A stretch of DNA of 64,000 nt from Kitasatospora sp. NBC_01250 (GCF_036226465.1 NZ_CP108476.1:8246001-8310000), one strand, 5' to 3'; positions 42,654-50,813 are shown, counted from the first letter of the stretch. Numbers and translations are program-made. The notes: generated from the sequence alone by a model not told the origin.

Positions 42654-43265
42654 ATGCGCAGTCGTGCACGTTCAGCCGTGCTGGCCGTCTCGGTGACGGT
42701 CTGCCTGGGGGTCGCGGGGGTGGCCCAGGCCAGTGCCCACAGCAGCGCGGACAGCGCCGCCGGGCCGCGGATCATCAAGGTGGCGTCGGTCTCGCAGATC
42801 CCGACCGTGAGCAACCACGCCAAGGTCGTGCCGAACGCCATCTACCAGGTGACGATGACCAACAACGACCGGGGCCAGTGTCTCGACGGTGACACCAACA
42901 CCATCCCGAACAACGGGGCGAAGGTGCAGCTCTGGGGCTGCAACGGCTGGTCGAACCAGACCTGGGACTGGGCCCCGGCCGCCGGCTACCCGGCCGGCTA
43001 CTACAGCATCCAGAACAACGACCGGGGCGAGTGCCTGGACGGTGACACCAACACCATCCCGAACAACGGGGCGAAGGTGCAGCTCTGGGGCTGCAACGGC
43101 TGGTCCAACCAGACCTGGGCCTGGGGCGGCGCCACGCTGGTGAACGCCGACAAGGGCGAGTGCCTGGACGGTGACACCAACACCATCCCGAACAACGGCG
43201 CCAAGGTGCAGCTCTGGGCCTGCAACGGCTGGTCCAACCAGAACTGGACCCTGCACAACGTCTGA
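42654..43265 (+). CDS. Secreted three-repeat ricin-B-type lectin protein
   Basis: A 203-residue secreted protein with signal peptide (MRSRARSAVLAVSV..., AQASA near 27-31). The mature part holds three near-identical 35-residue repeats beginning at 42861, 43014 and 43143. Each carries QCLDGDTNT (or ECLDGDTNT) and ends QLWGCNGWSNQTW, with the QxW motif of ricin-B lectin beta-trefoils. A trefoil has three such lobes, so a single complete trefoil is formed; it could bind sugars of cell walls or polymers. No catalytic domain is attached. ATG 42654 follows GGGGGGAG. The lobes are far more similar to each other than usual. Confidence 0.88.
   Translation: MRSRARSAVLAVSVTVCLGVAGVAQASAHSSADSAAGPRIIKVASVSQIPTVSNHAKVVPNAIYQVTMTNNDRGQCLDGDTNTIPNNGAKVQLWGCNGWSNQTWDWAPAAGYPAGYYSIQNNDRGECLDGDTNTIPNNGAKVQLWGCNGWSNQTWAWGGATLVNADKGECLDGDTNTIPNNGAKVQLWACNGWSNQNWTLHNV
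42861..43247 (+). repeat. Three near-identical 105 bp repeats in the lectin gene
   Basis: Repeat copies at 42861-42965, 43014-43118 and 43143-43247 are largely identical at DNA level, including synonymous positions (ggtgacaccaacaccatccc in all). This indicates recent duplication or gene conversion rather than ancient trefoil symmetry. Confidence 0.9.
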
Positions 43266-43292
43266 CCTGCGTGAGCGAAGGCAGGTCCACCA

Positions 43293-43325
43293 GTGGCCGG
43301 TTCCCCAGGGCGGGGAGCCGGCCAC
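43293..43325. terminator. Bidirectional hairpin between lectin and GPx genes
   Basis: Stem gtggccggttcccc (43293-43306) / ggggagccggccac (43312-43325), 14 bp with one G-U pair, loop of 5 nt. A smaller hairpin gacctgc/gcaggtc (43264-43287) overlaps the lectin stop. Confidence 0.8.
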
Positions 43326-43340
43326 CGGCAGCCGCGCTCG

Positions 43341-43826
43341 CTACGGCAGCTGGGCCTCGATGGCCGCGACCAGTTCGGCGTCCGACGGCTCGGTCCGGGG
43401 CCGGAACCGGCCGACGGCAGCGCCGGCGGGGGAGATCAGGAACTTCTCGAAGTTCCACTGCACGTCCCCGGCCGCCCCGGTCTCGTCGGCGAGGGCGGTC
43501 AGCTCCTGGTAGAGGGGGTGGCGGCCTTCGCCGTTCACCTCGATCTTCGACAGCAGCGGGAACGAGACGTTGTAGTTGGTCTGGCAGAAGCTCTGGATCT
43601 CCGCTGCGCTGCCCGGCTCCTGCCCACCGAACTGGTTGCACGGCACCCCGAGCACGGTGAACCCGCGCTCCGCGTACCGCTGCTGCAACTCCTCCAGCCC
43701 GGTGTACTGCGGAGTCAGCCCGCACTTCGAGGCCACGTTGACCACGAGGACGGCCTTGCCCGCGAAGTCGGCCAGGCTCGTCGGCTCGCCGGCCAGGGTC
43801 TGCAGGGGGATGTCGGTCAGGCTCAT
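43341..43826 (-). CDS. Glutathione peroxidase-family thiol peroxidase
   Basis: A 161-residue single-domain enzyme. NVASKCGLTPQYTGLEEL holds the peroxidatic Cys (~35), GVPCNQFGGQEPG the second motif with Gln and the possible resolving Cys (~64), and WNFEKFL the catalytic Trp-Asn. It is a Cys-type enzyme (no selenocysteine), probably reduced by thioredoxin or mycothiol-linked systems in an actinomycete rather than by glutathione. ATG 43826 with GGAGG upstream. It is a single-gene unit. Confidence 0.93.
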   Translation of the reverse strand: MSLTDIPLQTLAGEPTSLADFAGKAVLVVNVASKCGLTPQYTGLEELQQRYAERGFTVLGVPCNQFGGQEPGSAAEIQSFCQTNYNVSFPLLSKIEVNGEGRHPLYQELTALADETGAAGDVQWNFEKFLISPAGAAVGRFRPRTEPSDAELVAAIEAQLP

Positions 43827-43900
43827 GGGGTGGGTCCCTCCGGGAGGTGGGTGCTGCCGTGCGGTTCCTTTGTACCAGGGCCCGTCGGGCTCCTGTTCGT

Positions 43901-44371
43901 TCAGCCTAGGTGGGGAGCCTCCCGGTGCTCCAGGAAGTGCTGGAGCCGGAGCCGCTGGGTGTGGTGCATGGGAAGGGCTTCGACGTCCTCCGGGGCGACG
44001 AACCGGAGATCGGTGGATTCGCTGGAGATCCGTAGCTCTCCTCCCGTGATGCGAGCGGTGAAGCAGACGTTGAACTGCTGGCGGACCTCGCCGTCCGAGT
44101 AGGCGATGATGTGCCGGGGGTCGGTGTACGTGCCGACCAGCCCGGTGATCTCGATGTTCAGGCCCGTCTCCTCCCGGACCTCGCGCACGGCCGTGTGCGG
44201 CAGCGACTCGCCGAGATCCATCGTCCCGCCGGGCAGCGGGTACAGCCCGTTGTCGGTTCGCCGTTGCAGCAGAATGCGGCCCGCGTCATCGGTCACGACG
44301 GCGGACGCCGCGACGACGACCCGGTTCGGCTTGGGGGCGTTGGGATCGTTGTAGTACTCGGTTCGTGCCAC
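43901..44371 (-). CDS. NUDIX hydrolase
   Basis: A 156-residue NUDIX protein. The box GGTMDLGESLPHTAVREV, continuing into REETGL, fits GX5EX7REUXEEXGU. A short tail after YTDPRHIIAYSDGEV resembles NTP- or NDP-sugar-cleaving members. GTG 44371 is preceded by GAGGAG; the start MARTEYYNDPNAP is typical of the family. It lies 104 bp downstream of a second NUDIX gene and ends the Gfo/Idh-DegT operon. Confidence 0.9.
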   Translation of the reverse strand: MARTEYYNDPNAPKPNRVVVAASAVVTDDAGRILLQRRTDNGLYPLPGGTMDLGESLPHTAVREVREETGLNIEITGLVGTYTDPRHIIAYSDGEVRQQFNVCFTARITGGELRISSESTDLRFVAPEDVEALPMHHTQRLRLQHFLEHREAPHLG

Positions 44372-44475
44372 GTGATCAGTTCTCCTCAACCGGTCGAGCG
44401 GTGTCCCACACTGCGTCGAAGCTCGCGGCATTGGTATCGAATCAGCACCGCCCTGACCGAGGTGGGGGATGCCCC

Positions 44476-44916
44476 TCAGCGAGTGATCAGTTTCCTTACT
44501 GCTTCGCTGACACCGGGCAGTTCGCCGCGGTCGGCCCAGGTGTGGTCGTCGTGCTCGGTGAGGGTGATCGGGGCGGCATTCTCGACGGTGGCCTCGAAGG
44601 TGAGCTGGCGGGTGAGGGCGCCGCTCTTGGAGGCATAGTCGAACCGGCCGAGGTAGGCGGTGACCTGGTCGATGGTGAGGCCGGTCTCCTCTCTGGTCTC
44701 CCGCCGCAGGGCCTTCTCGAAGTCCTCGCCCGGCTCGACCTTCCCGGAAGGCAGCTCCCACAGGCCCGGCATGAAGTCGTCGGCGGGCCGGCGCAGGAGG
44801 AGGACGCGGTCGCCCTCGGTGATGACCGTGGCGACGACGAATCGGGTGATCCCGGTCTCCTGGGCGTCGAAGAGCAGGCCCGGAGTGAAGGCAGGATCGG
44901 CGAAGGGGGAGATCAC
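44476..44916 (-). CDS. NUDIX hydrolase
   Basis: A 146-residue NUDIX protein with the box GKVEPGEDFEKALRRETREE, continuing TGL. The N-terminus (LFDAQETGITRFVVATVI) and the PGLWELPSGKVEPGE lead-in are typical of MutT-like pyrophosphatases. The GTG start overlaps the DegT stop by GTGA, so it is translated as part of the DegT operon. In this context it may act on a nucleotide-activated intermediate, which is inference. Confidence 0.9.
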   Translation of the reverse strand: MISPFADPAFTPGLLFDAQETGITRFVVATVITEGDRVLLLRRPADDFMPGLWELPSGKVEPGEDFEKALRRETREETGLTIDQVTAYLGRFDYASKSGALTRQLTFEATVENAAPITLTEHDDHTWADRGELPGVSEAVRKLITR

Positions 44917-46166
44917 AGCAGCTCCTTGTGGTGGTTGCTCACCTTAATGGCCGCGCGGACGTAACTCTCGGCCAATGGACGATCCTGCTCACGATGCCAG
45001 ACCGGGAGCTTGATCGTATGCGCGTGGGCGTGCTCGGCGATCGGGAAGTCCCCTTCCTTGTAAGGGCGGTGGGAGCGCGGGTGGCCGGGGAACAACTGCG
45101 CTGGATGCTGGTAGAGCGGGAGCTGGTTCAGTGGGCAGGTGGAGCCGGGCCGGTCGAACTCGGTTGCTCCCTCGGCGATGAGGGCCTGGTGGAAACGTTC
45201 GATGCTCAGGCCGTCGAGCTCGCCGGGGTGGTAGGTGAGCGTCAGCCCGTACCAGGACGGGATCACTCCATCGGGCATCGGCACGACCTCGAAACCGGGG
45301 ATGCGCGCGAACTCCGTGGTGAGGTAGGCGGCGATCTCGGCCCGGCCGGCGAGGTAGCCGTCGAGGCGGGTGAGCTGGTCGTGCGCGAGGGCCGCGGCCA
45401 GCGGGTGGATGCGGAGTTTGAGGCCGGACCCGGTGACCGCGTACTTGGCCAGCGGGTGTCCGTCCGGGATCTCGGACTTGGCCCGCTTGTTGTAGTGGGC
45501 GAAGGTCACCAACTGGTAGTACGTGTCGTCGTCGTCGGTGAGGACGAACCCGCCCTCGCCCCCGGACAGCGGCTTGGGGCCGTTGAGGGAGAAGGCTCCG
45601 GCAAGTCCGAAGGTGCCGACCTTCTTGCCGCCCTGGGAGGCTCCGTGGGCGTGTGAGCCGTCCTCCAGCAGGGCCAGGTTGTGCGCCTTGGCGATGGACC
45701 GCAGGGCGATCATGGCGGCCGGCCTGCCCCACAGGTGGGTGACCATGAGGGCCCGGGTGCGCGGGGTGATCAGCTCCTCGATCCTGGTTGGGTCGATGTT
45801 GCCGTCCGGGCCGGTCTCGCAGAGCACTGGCACCGCGCGGAGATGGAACAGGGGAGAGGCGGTGGCGTGGAAGGTCCAGGCCGGGACGATCACCTCATCG
45901 CCGGCCTTGATCCGCGCAGCCGAGTAGGTAGCGTGCAGGGCGGCAGTGCCGCAGCTGGTGGTGACCGCGTGGCGGACGCCGAAGTACTCCTGCAGGGCAT
46001 CCTCCAGCTCGGCCACGATGCCGCTCCGGCCGGGAACAGAGATCGCGGTGTCGAGCTGGGCAGCGACCTTCGCGCGGGTGGTGTCGTCGATCGGCGGCCA
46101 CTGGAAGTGCGGGCCGTTGGCGGTCACTACGGCGTCGCCGCCGAGCAGGGCGAGAGTGTTGGTCAC
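44913..46166 (-). CDS. DegT/DnrJ/EryC1/StrS-family PLP aminotransferase
   Basis: A 417-residue sugar-type aminotransferase. Family motifs are AVTTSCGTAALHATYSA (cofactor phosphate loop, ~70-85), AGDEVIVPAWTFHATA (~95), LLEDGSHAHGA (Asp near the pyridine nitrogen), and SLNGPKPLSGGEGGFV with the Schiff-base Lys (~190). Its relatives transfer an amino group to keto-sugars or keto-cyclitols in antibiotic and lipopolysaccharide synthesis. The GTG start overlaps the end of the Gfo/Idh/MocA gene and the gene overlaps the next NUDIX, so oxidation followed by amination of a shared substrate is a natural reading. Confidence 0.93.
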   Translation of the reverse strand: MTNTLALLGGDAVVTANGPHFQWPPIDDTTRAKVAAQLDTAISVPGRSGIVAELEDALQEYFGVRHAVTTSCGTAALHATYSAARIKAGDEVIVPAWTFHATASPLFHLRAVPVLCETGPDGNIDPTRIEELITPRTRALMVTHLWGRPAAMIALRSIAKAHNLALLEDGSHAHGASQGGKKVGTFGLAGAFSLNGPKPLSGGEGGFVLTDDDDTYYQLVTFAHYNKRAKSEIPDGHPLAKYAVTGSGLKLRIHPLAAALAHDQLTRLDGYLAGRAEIAAYLTTEFARIPGFEVVPMPDGVIPSWYGLTLTYHPGELDGLSIERFHQALIAEGATEFDRPGSTCPLNQLPLYQHPAQLFPGHPRSHRPYKEGDFPIAEHAHAHTIKLPVWHREQDRPLAESYVRAAIKVSNHHKELL

Positions 46167-47155
46167 AGCATCTCCTCGGGGTTGATGTAATGCCCGGTCG
46201 TCTTGGACCGGTAGCAGGAGGCGATGAAGGCGGCGTGGGCCAGGTGCTGCCGGGGACCGGAGGTGTTGGGGCGCTCGCCATCCAGCACCCGGCAGAAGTA
46301 GTCGATCTGGGCTGTAGCCGCACTCGCCGGCGCCTGCGGGCGGGTCAGCTCCTCGACCACTGAGCCGTCCAGAGCGAGCCGCTGGACCCTGCCCTTCGTC
46401 AGCAGCACGGAGCCTTGTGTGCCGACGACGTGCAGTCTCTCGGTCTTCGGCGCCATCCACCGCGACAGCAGTACCGTGCCGTAGAGGTCGGAGTCGTAGC
46501 CGACCTGGATGACGGCAGTGTCCTCGGCGTCGTAGCCACCCCCGGGCAGCGCGGCCGTGGAGAAATCGGCCATGACGCGGTTGGGCATCCCGAAGTACCA
46601 CAGCAGGAGGTCGACCAGGTGGTAGCCCATGTCGATGATGCAGCCGCCGCCGGCCTGCTTCACGTCCCCGCGCCAGCCGGCCCCGGGGTCGTCGGTGTGG
46701 AACGTGTACTGACCGTCGATCAAGAACGGAGTGCCGATCTGGTCGAGGAACTGCACCACGGAGATGTAGATCGGGTTGAAGCGCCTCTGGAGAGTGACCA
46801 TCAGCTCTGCCCCGCCCGCCTCGCAGATCGCCGCGAGCTCGCGGGCTTCCTGCGGGGAGGTTGCGAACGGCTTCTCCTTGAGGACGTGCACGCCCCGGGA
46901 CGCGCACTCTTCGATCACGGCCCGACCCGCGTGGTGCGGGACCGCGACGATCACGAAGTCCGGCTTGACAGCGTCCAGCAGGTCGGTGGCCTTGGCAAAG
47001 CCCGGGACCCGGTGGGCTTCCTGCTGGGCACGAAGAGCGTTCGGGTCGATGTCACAGACCGCGACCAGCTCGGCCCTGGTGGAGCCGAGCAGGCCCGGCA
47101 GGTGGTCTTCGAGTGTCTGGTGGCCGAGGCCGATGACTGCTGAGCGTCGCTTCAT
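46163..47155 (-). CDS. Gfo/Idh/MocA-family oxidoreductase
   Basis: A 330-residue NAD(P)-dependent oxidoreductase. The N-terminal Rossmann motif is AVIGLGHQTLEDH (GxGxxx; the usual second Gly of GxGxxG is His), followed by VAVCDIDP. EKPFATSPQEA is the family hallmark holding the catalytic Lys. The C-terminal domain has GGGCIIDMGYHLVDLLLWYFG with the conserved Asp-His pair. These enzymes oxidise hydroxyls of sugars, inositols and related compounds. ATG 47155. It opens the operon with the aminotransferase, which suggests that it makes the keto substrate. Confidence 0.93.
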   Translation of the reverse strand: MKRRSAVIGLGHQTLEDHLPGLLGSTRAELVAVCDIDPNALRAQQEAHRVPGFAKATDLLDAVKPDFVIVAVPHHAGRAVIEECASRGVHVLKEKPFATSPQEARELAAICEAGGAELMVTLQRRFNPIYISVVQFLDQIGTPFLIDGQYTFHTDDPGAGWRGDVKQAGGGCIIDMGYHLVDLLLWYFGMPNRVMADFSTAALPGGGYDAEDTAVIQVGYDSDLYGTVLLSRWMAPKTERLHVVGTQGSVLLTKGRVQRLALDGSVVEELTRPQAPASAATAQIDYFCRVLDGERPNTSGPRQHLAHAAFIASCYRSKTTGHYINPEEML

Positions 47156-47289
47156 GGGCAGACTCCTTCCGCTCCGTGCGGGAACTTGTCGATGCGTGTC
47201 GAGTACAGCCCAACTGCCCGTGGTCGGATAGGCATTGTCTGTAGTCCCGGGGTGGTCCCGCCGGTGCGCGCAGTAGGCTTCCGGTCACT

Positions 47290-48627
47290 GTGAATGATGG
47301 AATTGGCCCTGTGAGCGACCCGATCCGGCACCCCCTCGCCTACGCCCGTCAACTGTGCGGCAACCTCTCGCAGACAGGGCTGGCCGTTCGCATGGACCAG
47401 GCCGCCCGTCGGCGCGGGCTTCGCTCCGGCGCGGACAAGCAGGCCATCAGCAAGTGGGAGAACTGGATCAAGGAGCCCAACTCGGACTCCCAACTCCTGA
47501 TCGCCGAAGCCCTCGACGTCCCGATCGCGGACGTCGAACTACTGGGTTGGCCCTACTGGCTCCCGGGTTGTGACTCCCCGCTGCCCTTGGGCTCCGCGTA
47601 CACCGTCCAAGCACTTCGAGAGGCCCAGAGAACCGCGATGGACCGCCGTAACTTCATGACCTTCGGCGCTGTCGCGCTGGCCGGCCTCTCGGCGCAGTGG
47701 GCCGCGATCGAACCCGAGAGGATCAGTACCGTCCTCGATGGCAGGCGCGTCGATCTGGAACTGGTCGACTGGCTGGAGGAGACCACCGCAAAGCTGACCT
47801 CCCTACCGACCGAACAGCGCCAGCACACGGCGAAGCTGATGGACGCCCACCTGGCCACTGTCACCGACCTCATCGAACCCGGCAACTACACTGAGGCCAC
47901 CGGCAGGCGGCTGCACCTGCTGGCCGCGTCACTGGCGGGCATCTGTGGCTGGCACCGTTTCGACCAAGGTCGGCACTATGCGGCGGGCAAGCACTGGAAC
48001 GCCGCGTTGACCAGCGCGCATGCCGCCGGTGACCGTGACCTCGGCGCCGGCGTGCTGTCCGACTTCGCGTACCAGTCCATCTGGCTCGGAGACCCGAAGG
48101 CAGCCGTCGAACCACTCAGCCAGGCACTGATCCACACCCGTCACCCCACTGCTCGGTCCCTGCTGTTCCTTCGCCGGGCCCGCGCGCATGCCGCGCTCGG
48201 TGAGCGCGCCGCTTGCCACCGCGACCTCTCTGCCGCCGAGACCGAGCTGTTGACCGACGCGGTCGACCCGGCGCCTCGCTGGTGCTCGTGGATGAGCACT
48301 GCGGATCTCGCCGTCGACTCCGGCCAATGCCTGCTCGACCTTGGCCGCACAGAGGAGGCTCATGCCCGCATCGACGAAGGCATGCGTCTATTGCCTCGCT
48401 CACGTGACAAGACGCGAGGGATTTTCCTGACCTACGAAGCCCGCAGCCTGCTGCGCGCCTGCGAGATCGAGCAGGCCCTCGCCGTCACCACCGAGTCGCT
48501 GGACCTCGCCGAGCGTATCGGCGCCGGACGGTGCATCACCCTGGTCCGCGAACTCGCCCCGACCTTCAAGCGGTACCACGGCATCGACGGCGTGCCCGAA
48601 CTGATGGAACGCCTGCGGGCGGCGTGA
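47290..48627 (+). CDS. XRE-type regulator with tetratricopeptide-like domain
   Basis: A 445-residue regulator. The N-terminal ~70 residues form an XRE-type HTH (GLAVRMDQAARRRG, ADKQAISKWENWIKEPN). Residues ~118-135 (RRNFMTFGAVALAGLS) are a short hydrophobic stretch that sits between the HTH and the helical part, a feature repeatedly seen in this streptomycete family and not a signal. The remaining ~300 residues are a string of helix pairs typical of TPR/bacterial-transcription-activation-type domains (AALTSAHAAGDRDLG, LIHTRHPTARSLLFLRRARA, LLRACEIEQALAVTTESLDL). GTG 47290 or GTG 47311 may be the start. It is divergent from the Gfo/DegT operon by 134 bp and is probably its regulator. Confidence 0.85.
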   Translation: MNDGIGPVSDPIRHPLAYARQLCGNLSQTGLAVRMDQAARRRGLRSGADKQAISKWENWIKEPNSDSQLLIAEALDVPIADVELLGWPYWLPGCDSPLPLGSAYTVQALREAQRTAMDRRNFMTFGAVALAGLSAQWAAIEPERISTVLDGRRVDLELVDWLEETTAKLTSLPTEQRQHTAKLMDAHLATVTDLIEPGNYTEATGRRLHLLAASLAGICGWHRFDQGRHYAAGKHWNAALTSAHAAGDRDLGAGVLSDFAYQSIWLGDPKAAVEPLSQALIHTRHPTARSLLFLRRARAHAALGERAACHRDLSAAETELLTDAVDPAPRWCSWMSTADLAVDSGQCLLDLGRTEEAHARIDEGMRLLPRSRDKTRGIFLTYEARSLLRACEIEQALAVTTESLDLAERIGAGRCITLVRELAPTFKRYHGIDGVPELMERLRAA

Positions 48628-48669
48628 CATGCCCGCGAACGGGTGAATCGTGGCCCGTGACCGCTTCCT

Positions 48670-48707
48670 GCGGTGGGATTCCGTTGGGATTCAGGTCGTC
48701 CCACCGC
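48670..48707 (+). terminator. Hairpin after the XRE-TPR gene / before the small secreted gene
   Basis: Arms gcggtggga (48670-48678) / tcccaccgc (48699-48707) with a 20 nt loop, ending 19 bp before the next ATG. It could be a terminator or a 5' leader structure; the loop repeats gggattc of the arm. Confidence 0.4.
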
Positions 48708-48726
48708 CTCAACTCAGGGAGCTGTC

Positions 48727-49008
48727 ATGCGTCTTCGTCATGCCTTGGTCGCCGTCCTCGCGGCCGCCCTCGTCTTGGTCTGCACGTCTCCCGCTCAGGC
48801 GGCGACAGGGCTTCTGGTGGTGAACGGGGTTGCCCATGAGAACCCGGGGCGGGGGTGCTATCCGGCGTCGTCTCCGGTCTCCGTCAAGAACTTCACGGAT
48901 TCGACGGTCCTGGTGCATGCGGCGGCGGATTGCCAGGGGCCGGTGACTGCGGAGGTGGGTCCCGATCAGAGCGTGACGGCGTTCGGCGGGAGCTACTACG
49001 TGTTCTGA
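48727..49008 (+). CDS. Small secreted protein
   Basis: A 93-residue protein with a clear signal peptide: MRLRHALVAVLAAALVLV then AQA|ATG. The mature part of ~68 residues has two Cys (GRGCYPA; AADCQG), enough for one disulfide, and Val/Thr-rich strands (STVLVHAAAD, TAEVGPDQSVTAF). I do not recognise a family; it may be a short structural or surface protein. ATG 48727 follows AGGGAG. Its layout matches the next small secreted protein and their N-termini after cleavage both begin ATG. Confidence 0.75.
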   Translation: MRLRHALVAVLAAALVLVCTSPAQAATGLLVVNGVAHENPGRGCYPASSPVSVKNFTDSTVLVHAAADCQGPVTAEVGPDQSVTAFGGSYYVF

Positions 49009-49048
49009 GCGGCCCCCGAACCGCCGACTGCCGACCGGTGATGGATCG

Positions 49049-50767
49049 TCAGTTCCAATGCCACCATCCATGACGCCGCACGAGGGACATCGTGTCTAGC
49101 CAGGCATGACCTGGGGCATCGTTCGTGTGCTGCGCTCTGCGAGTCCGCTGGGCGCGAGACCGTTCGAACAAGGAAAGTCCGTCATGCGATTCCGTCAGAC
49201 CGCTGTCGCCGCTCTCGGCGCCCTCACGCTCCTCATTGCCGTCCCCAGCTCGGCCCACGCCGCCACCGGAGAGTTCCTCTACAAGGTCGGGCCGGGCGTC
49301 CCTGCGGGACTCGCCGATCCCGAGAGCGGCCAATGCATCAACCTGTTCGGGGCCACCGACATCGACCCGGCCTTCGCCCCGGAGAATTTCACCCGGTCCA
49401 CCGCCACGGTCTATCTGGACTTCGACTGCGAGGGTGACGTGTACCGCGTGATGAACCCCGGCACGAAGCTCGGTGACCGCCTCAAGCTCCGCTCGGTCGT
49501 CTTCTCGTAGCCACCGCATGCTGTGCGGGCCCCGCCGGTCGCCACCGGCGGGGCCTTCGCACGCCCCCGCCTGCCCGCCCCCGACCCCGGCCGCGACGGC
49601 GAGCGCCGCGCCCGCCGCAGCCGCTCCCACCACCGTCACCGCCGGCCAGCCGCCGTGTGGCCAGGCCAGTGAACCCGCCAGTGAGCCGACGGCGATGCCG
49701 AGGAAGCGCAGCGTGAAGTAGCAGGTGTTCAGCCGGCTGTGCTGGCCGACCGGGAAGGCGGCGAACAGCGCGCTCTGGCAGACCACTTGGTTCCCCCACG
49801 TCCCGACGTCGAGCACCACCACCCCCGCCAGCAGCCAGCCGAGCGAGCCGCCGCCCGGCAGCAGCAGCGCCCAGCCCGCCAGCACCACGGCGATCAGGGC
49901 GGTGAGCGCGCCGCGTCGGCCGAGACGGTCGGCGAGGCGGCCGATGGGCGGGGAGGCGAGCGCGCTGGCGGCGGCGACCAGGCCGAACAGGCCGACCTCG
50001 GTGGAGTCGTAGCGGTAGTGCTGGGCGAGCAGGAAGGTCAGCGCGGTCCAGAACGCCCCGAAGGAGGCGCCGACCAGTGCCCCCGAGAGCGTCACCCGGC
50101 GGACCACGGCGTGCCCGGTGAACAGGCGCGGCAGCGAGGCCAGCGCGGCCCGGTAGGCGAGGGCGCCCGTGGGCACAGAGGTGGGCAGTGCGCGCCACAG
50201 GAGGGCGGTCAGCAGCAGGGTGAGGGCGGCCGAACACCCGTAGACGGCCCGCCAGCCGCACAGCTGCGCCAGCCAGCCGGAGTACGCGCGAGCGGCCAGT
50301 ACCCCCACCAGCAGGCCGCCCTGGATCGTGCCCAGTACCCGTCCTGGCTGCCGCCCGCCCGCGAGCGCGACGGCCAGCGGCGCCACCAGCTGCGGGACGG
50401 GGGAGCACAGGCCGAGCGCCAGGCTCGCCGCGACCAGCCAGGGCACGCCCGGTGCCAGCGCGCAGGCGGTGAGCGCGAGCGTGGCGGCCGTGCCGAGCAG
50501 CAGGATCAGTCGGCGCCGGTCCCGGCTGTCCCCGGCCGGGACCAGCAGCGCGATGCCGAGCGCGTAGCCGAGCTGGGTGGCCGTCGGCACCGCGCCCAGC
50601 AGCGCGGGCGCGCGGTGGAAGTCGTGGGCGGCGGCGGTCAGCAGCGGCTGGTTGAGGTAGACGTTGGCGGCGGTGACCGCGCTGGTGGCGGCCAGCAGCG
50701 CGGTGCGAGTGCGAGTGCGAGTGCGGGGACGAGGGCGGGGGCGGTGGTCGGAGGAGAGCGCTGTCAC
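49049..50767 (-). CDS. MFS transporter with run-on 3' end
   Basis: A major facilitator carrier with ~12 helices in its first ~390 residues. Motif-like signatures are NVYLNQPLL at helix 1, GDSRDRRRLILL (loop 2-3 with an acidic-basic signature) and GRLADRLGRRGAL (loop 8-9 motif A). The family suggests drug or metabolite export; NQPLLTAAAHDF at helix 1 resembles MFS proteins of the YnfM-type group. After the last helix (GAALAVAAGVGGG, ~49570) the frame does not stop but passes antisense through the hairpin and all of the small secreted gene to TGA 49049. A lost stop or frameshift near 49560 is likely; another frame stops at 49482. Start taken as GTG 50767, just before the Arg-Thr/Pro repeat; GTG at other positions is possible. 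Confidence 0.75.
   Translation of the reverse strand: MTALSSDHRPRPRPRTRTRTRTALLAATSAVTAANVYLNQPLLTAAAHDFHRAPALLGAVPTATQLGYALGIALLVPAGDSRDRRRLILLLGTAATLALTACALAPGVPWLVAASLALGLCSPVPQLVAPLAVALAGGRQPGRVLGTIQGGLLVGVLAARAYSGWLAQLCGWRAVYGCSAALTLLLTALLWRALPTSVPTGALAYRAALASLPRLFTGHAVVRRVTLSGALVGASFGAFWTALTFLLAQHYRYDSTEVGLFGLVAAASALASPPIGRLADRLGRRGALTALIAVVLAGWALLLPGGGSLGWLLAGVVVLDVGTWGNQVVCQSALFAAFPVGQHSRLNTCYFTLRFLGIAVGSLAGSLAWPHGGWPAVTVVGAAAAGAALAVAAGVGGGQAGACEGPAGGDRRGPHSMRWLREDDRAELEAVTELRAGVHHAVHVTLAVEVQIDRGGGPGEILRGEGRVDVGGPEQVDALAALGIGESRRDARPDLVEELSGGGVGRAGDGNEEREGAESGDSGLTESHDGLSLFERSRAQRTRRAQHTNDAPGHAWLDTMSLVRRHGWWHWN
49184..49510 (+). CDS. Small secreted protein
   Basis: A 108-residue protein with signal peptide (MRFRQTAVAALGALTLLI..., AHA|ATG). 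The mature part has two Cys (SGQCINLFG; FDCEGDVY) and ends MNPGTKLGDRLKLRSVVFS. Sequence after the signal, ATGEFLYKVGPG, is reminiscent of the neighbour at 48727 (ATGLLVVNG), so they may be distant paralogues. ATG 49184 follows AAGGAAAG at good spacing. The opposite strand carries the run-on 3' end of the MFS frame, so the two would overlap antisense if that frame is really translated. Confidence 0.75.
   Translation: MRFRQTAVAALGALTLLIAVPSSAHAATGEFLYKVGPGVPAGLADPESGQCINLFGATDIDPAFAPENFTRSTATVYLDFDCEGDVYRVMNPGTKLGDRLKLRSVVFS
49528..49555. terminator. Hairpin after the small secreted gene
   Basis: An 11 bp stem ggccccgccgg (49528-49538) / ccggcggggcc (49545-49555) with a 6 nt loop, 17 nt after the secreted gene's stop. 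It also lies where the convergent MFS gene should end. Confidence 0.8.
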
Positions 50768-50813
50768 GTGGGACCACGCTAGGGAGCACGCGCTGTGGCA
50801 TGCTTTCGCGGTT

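Noticed and set aside
50695-50745. GTGCGA-type repeat as a promoter element of the MFS/AraC pair
   Set aside because: It encodes the Arg-Thr/Arg-Pro start of the MFS protein and shows no operator symmetry.
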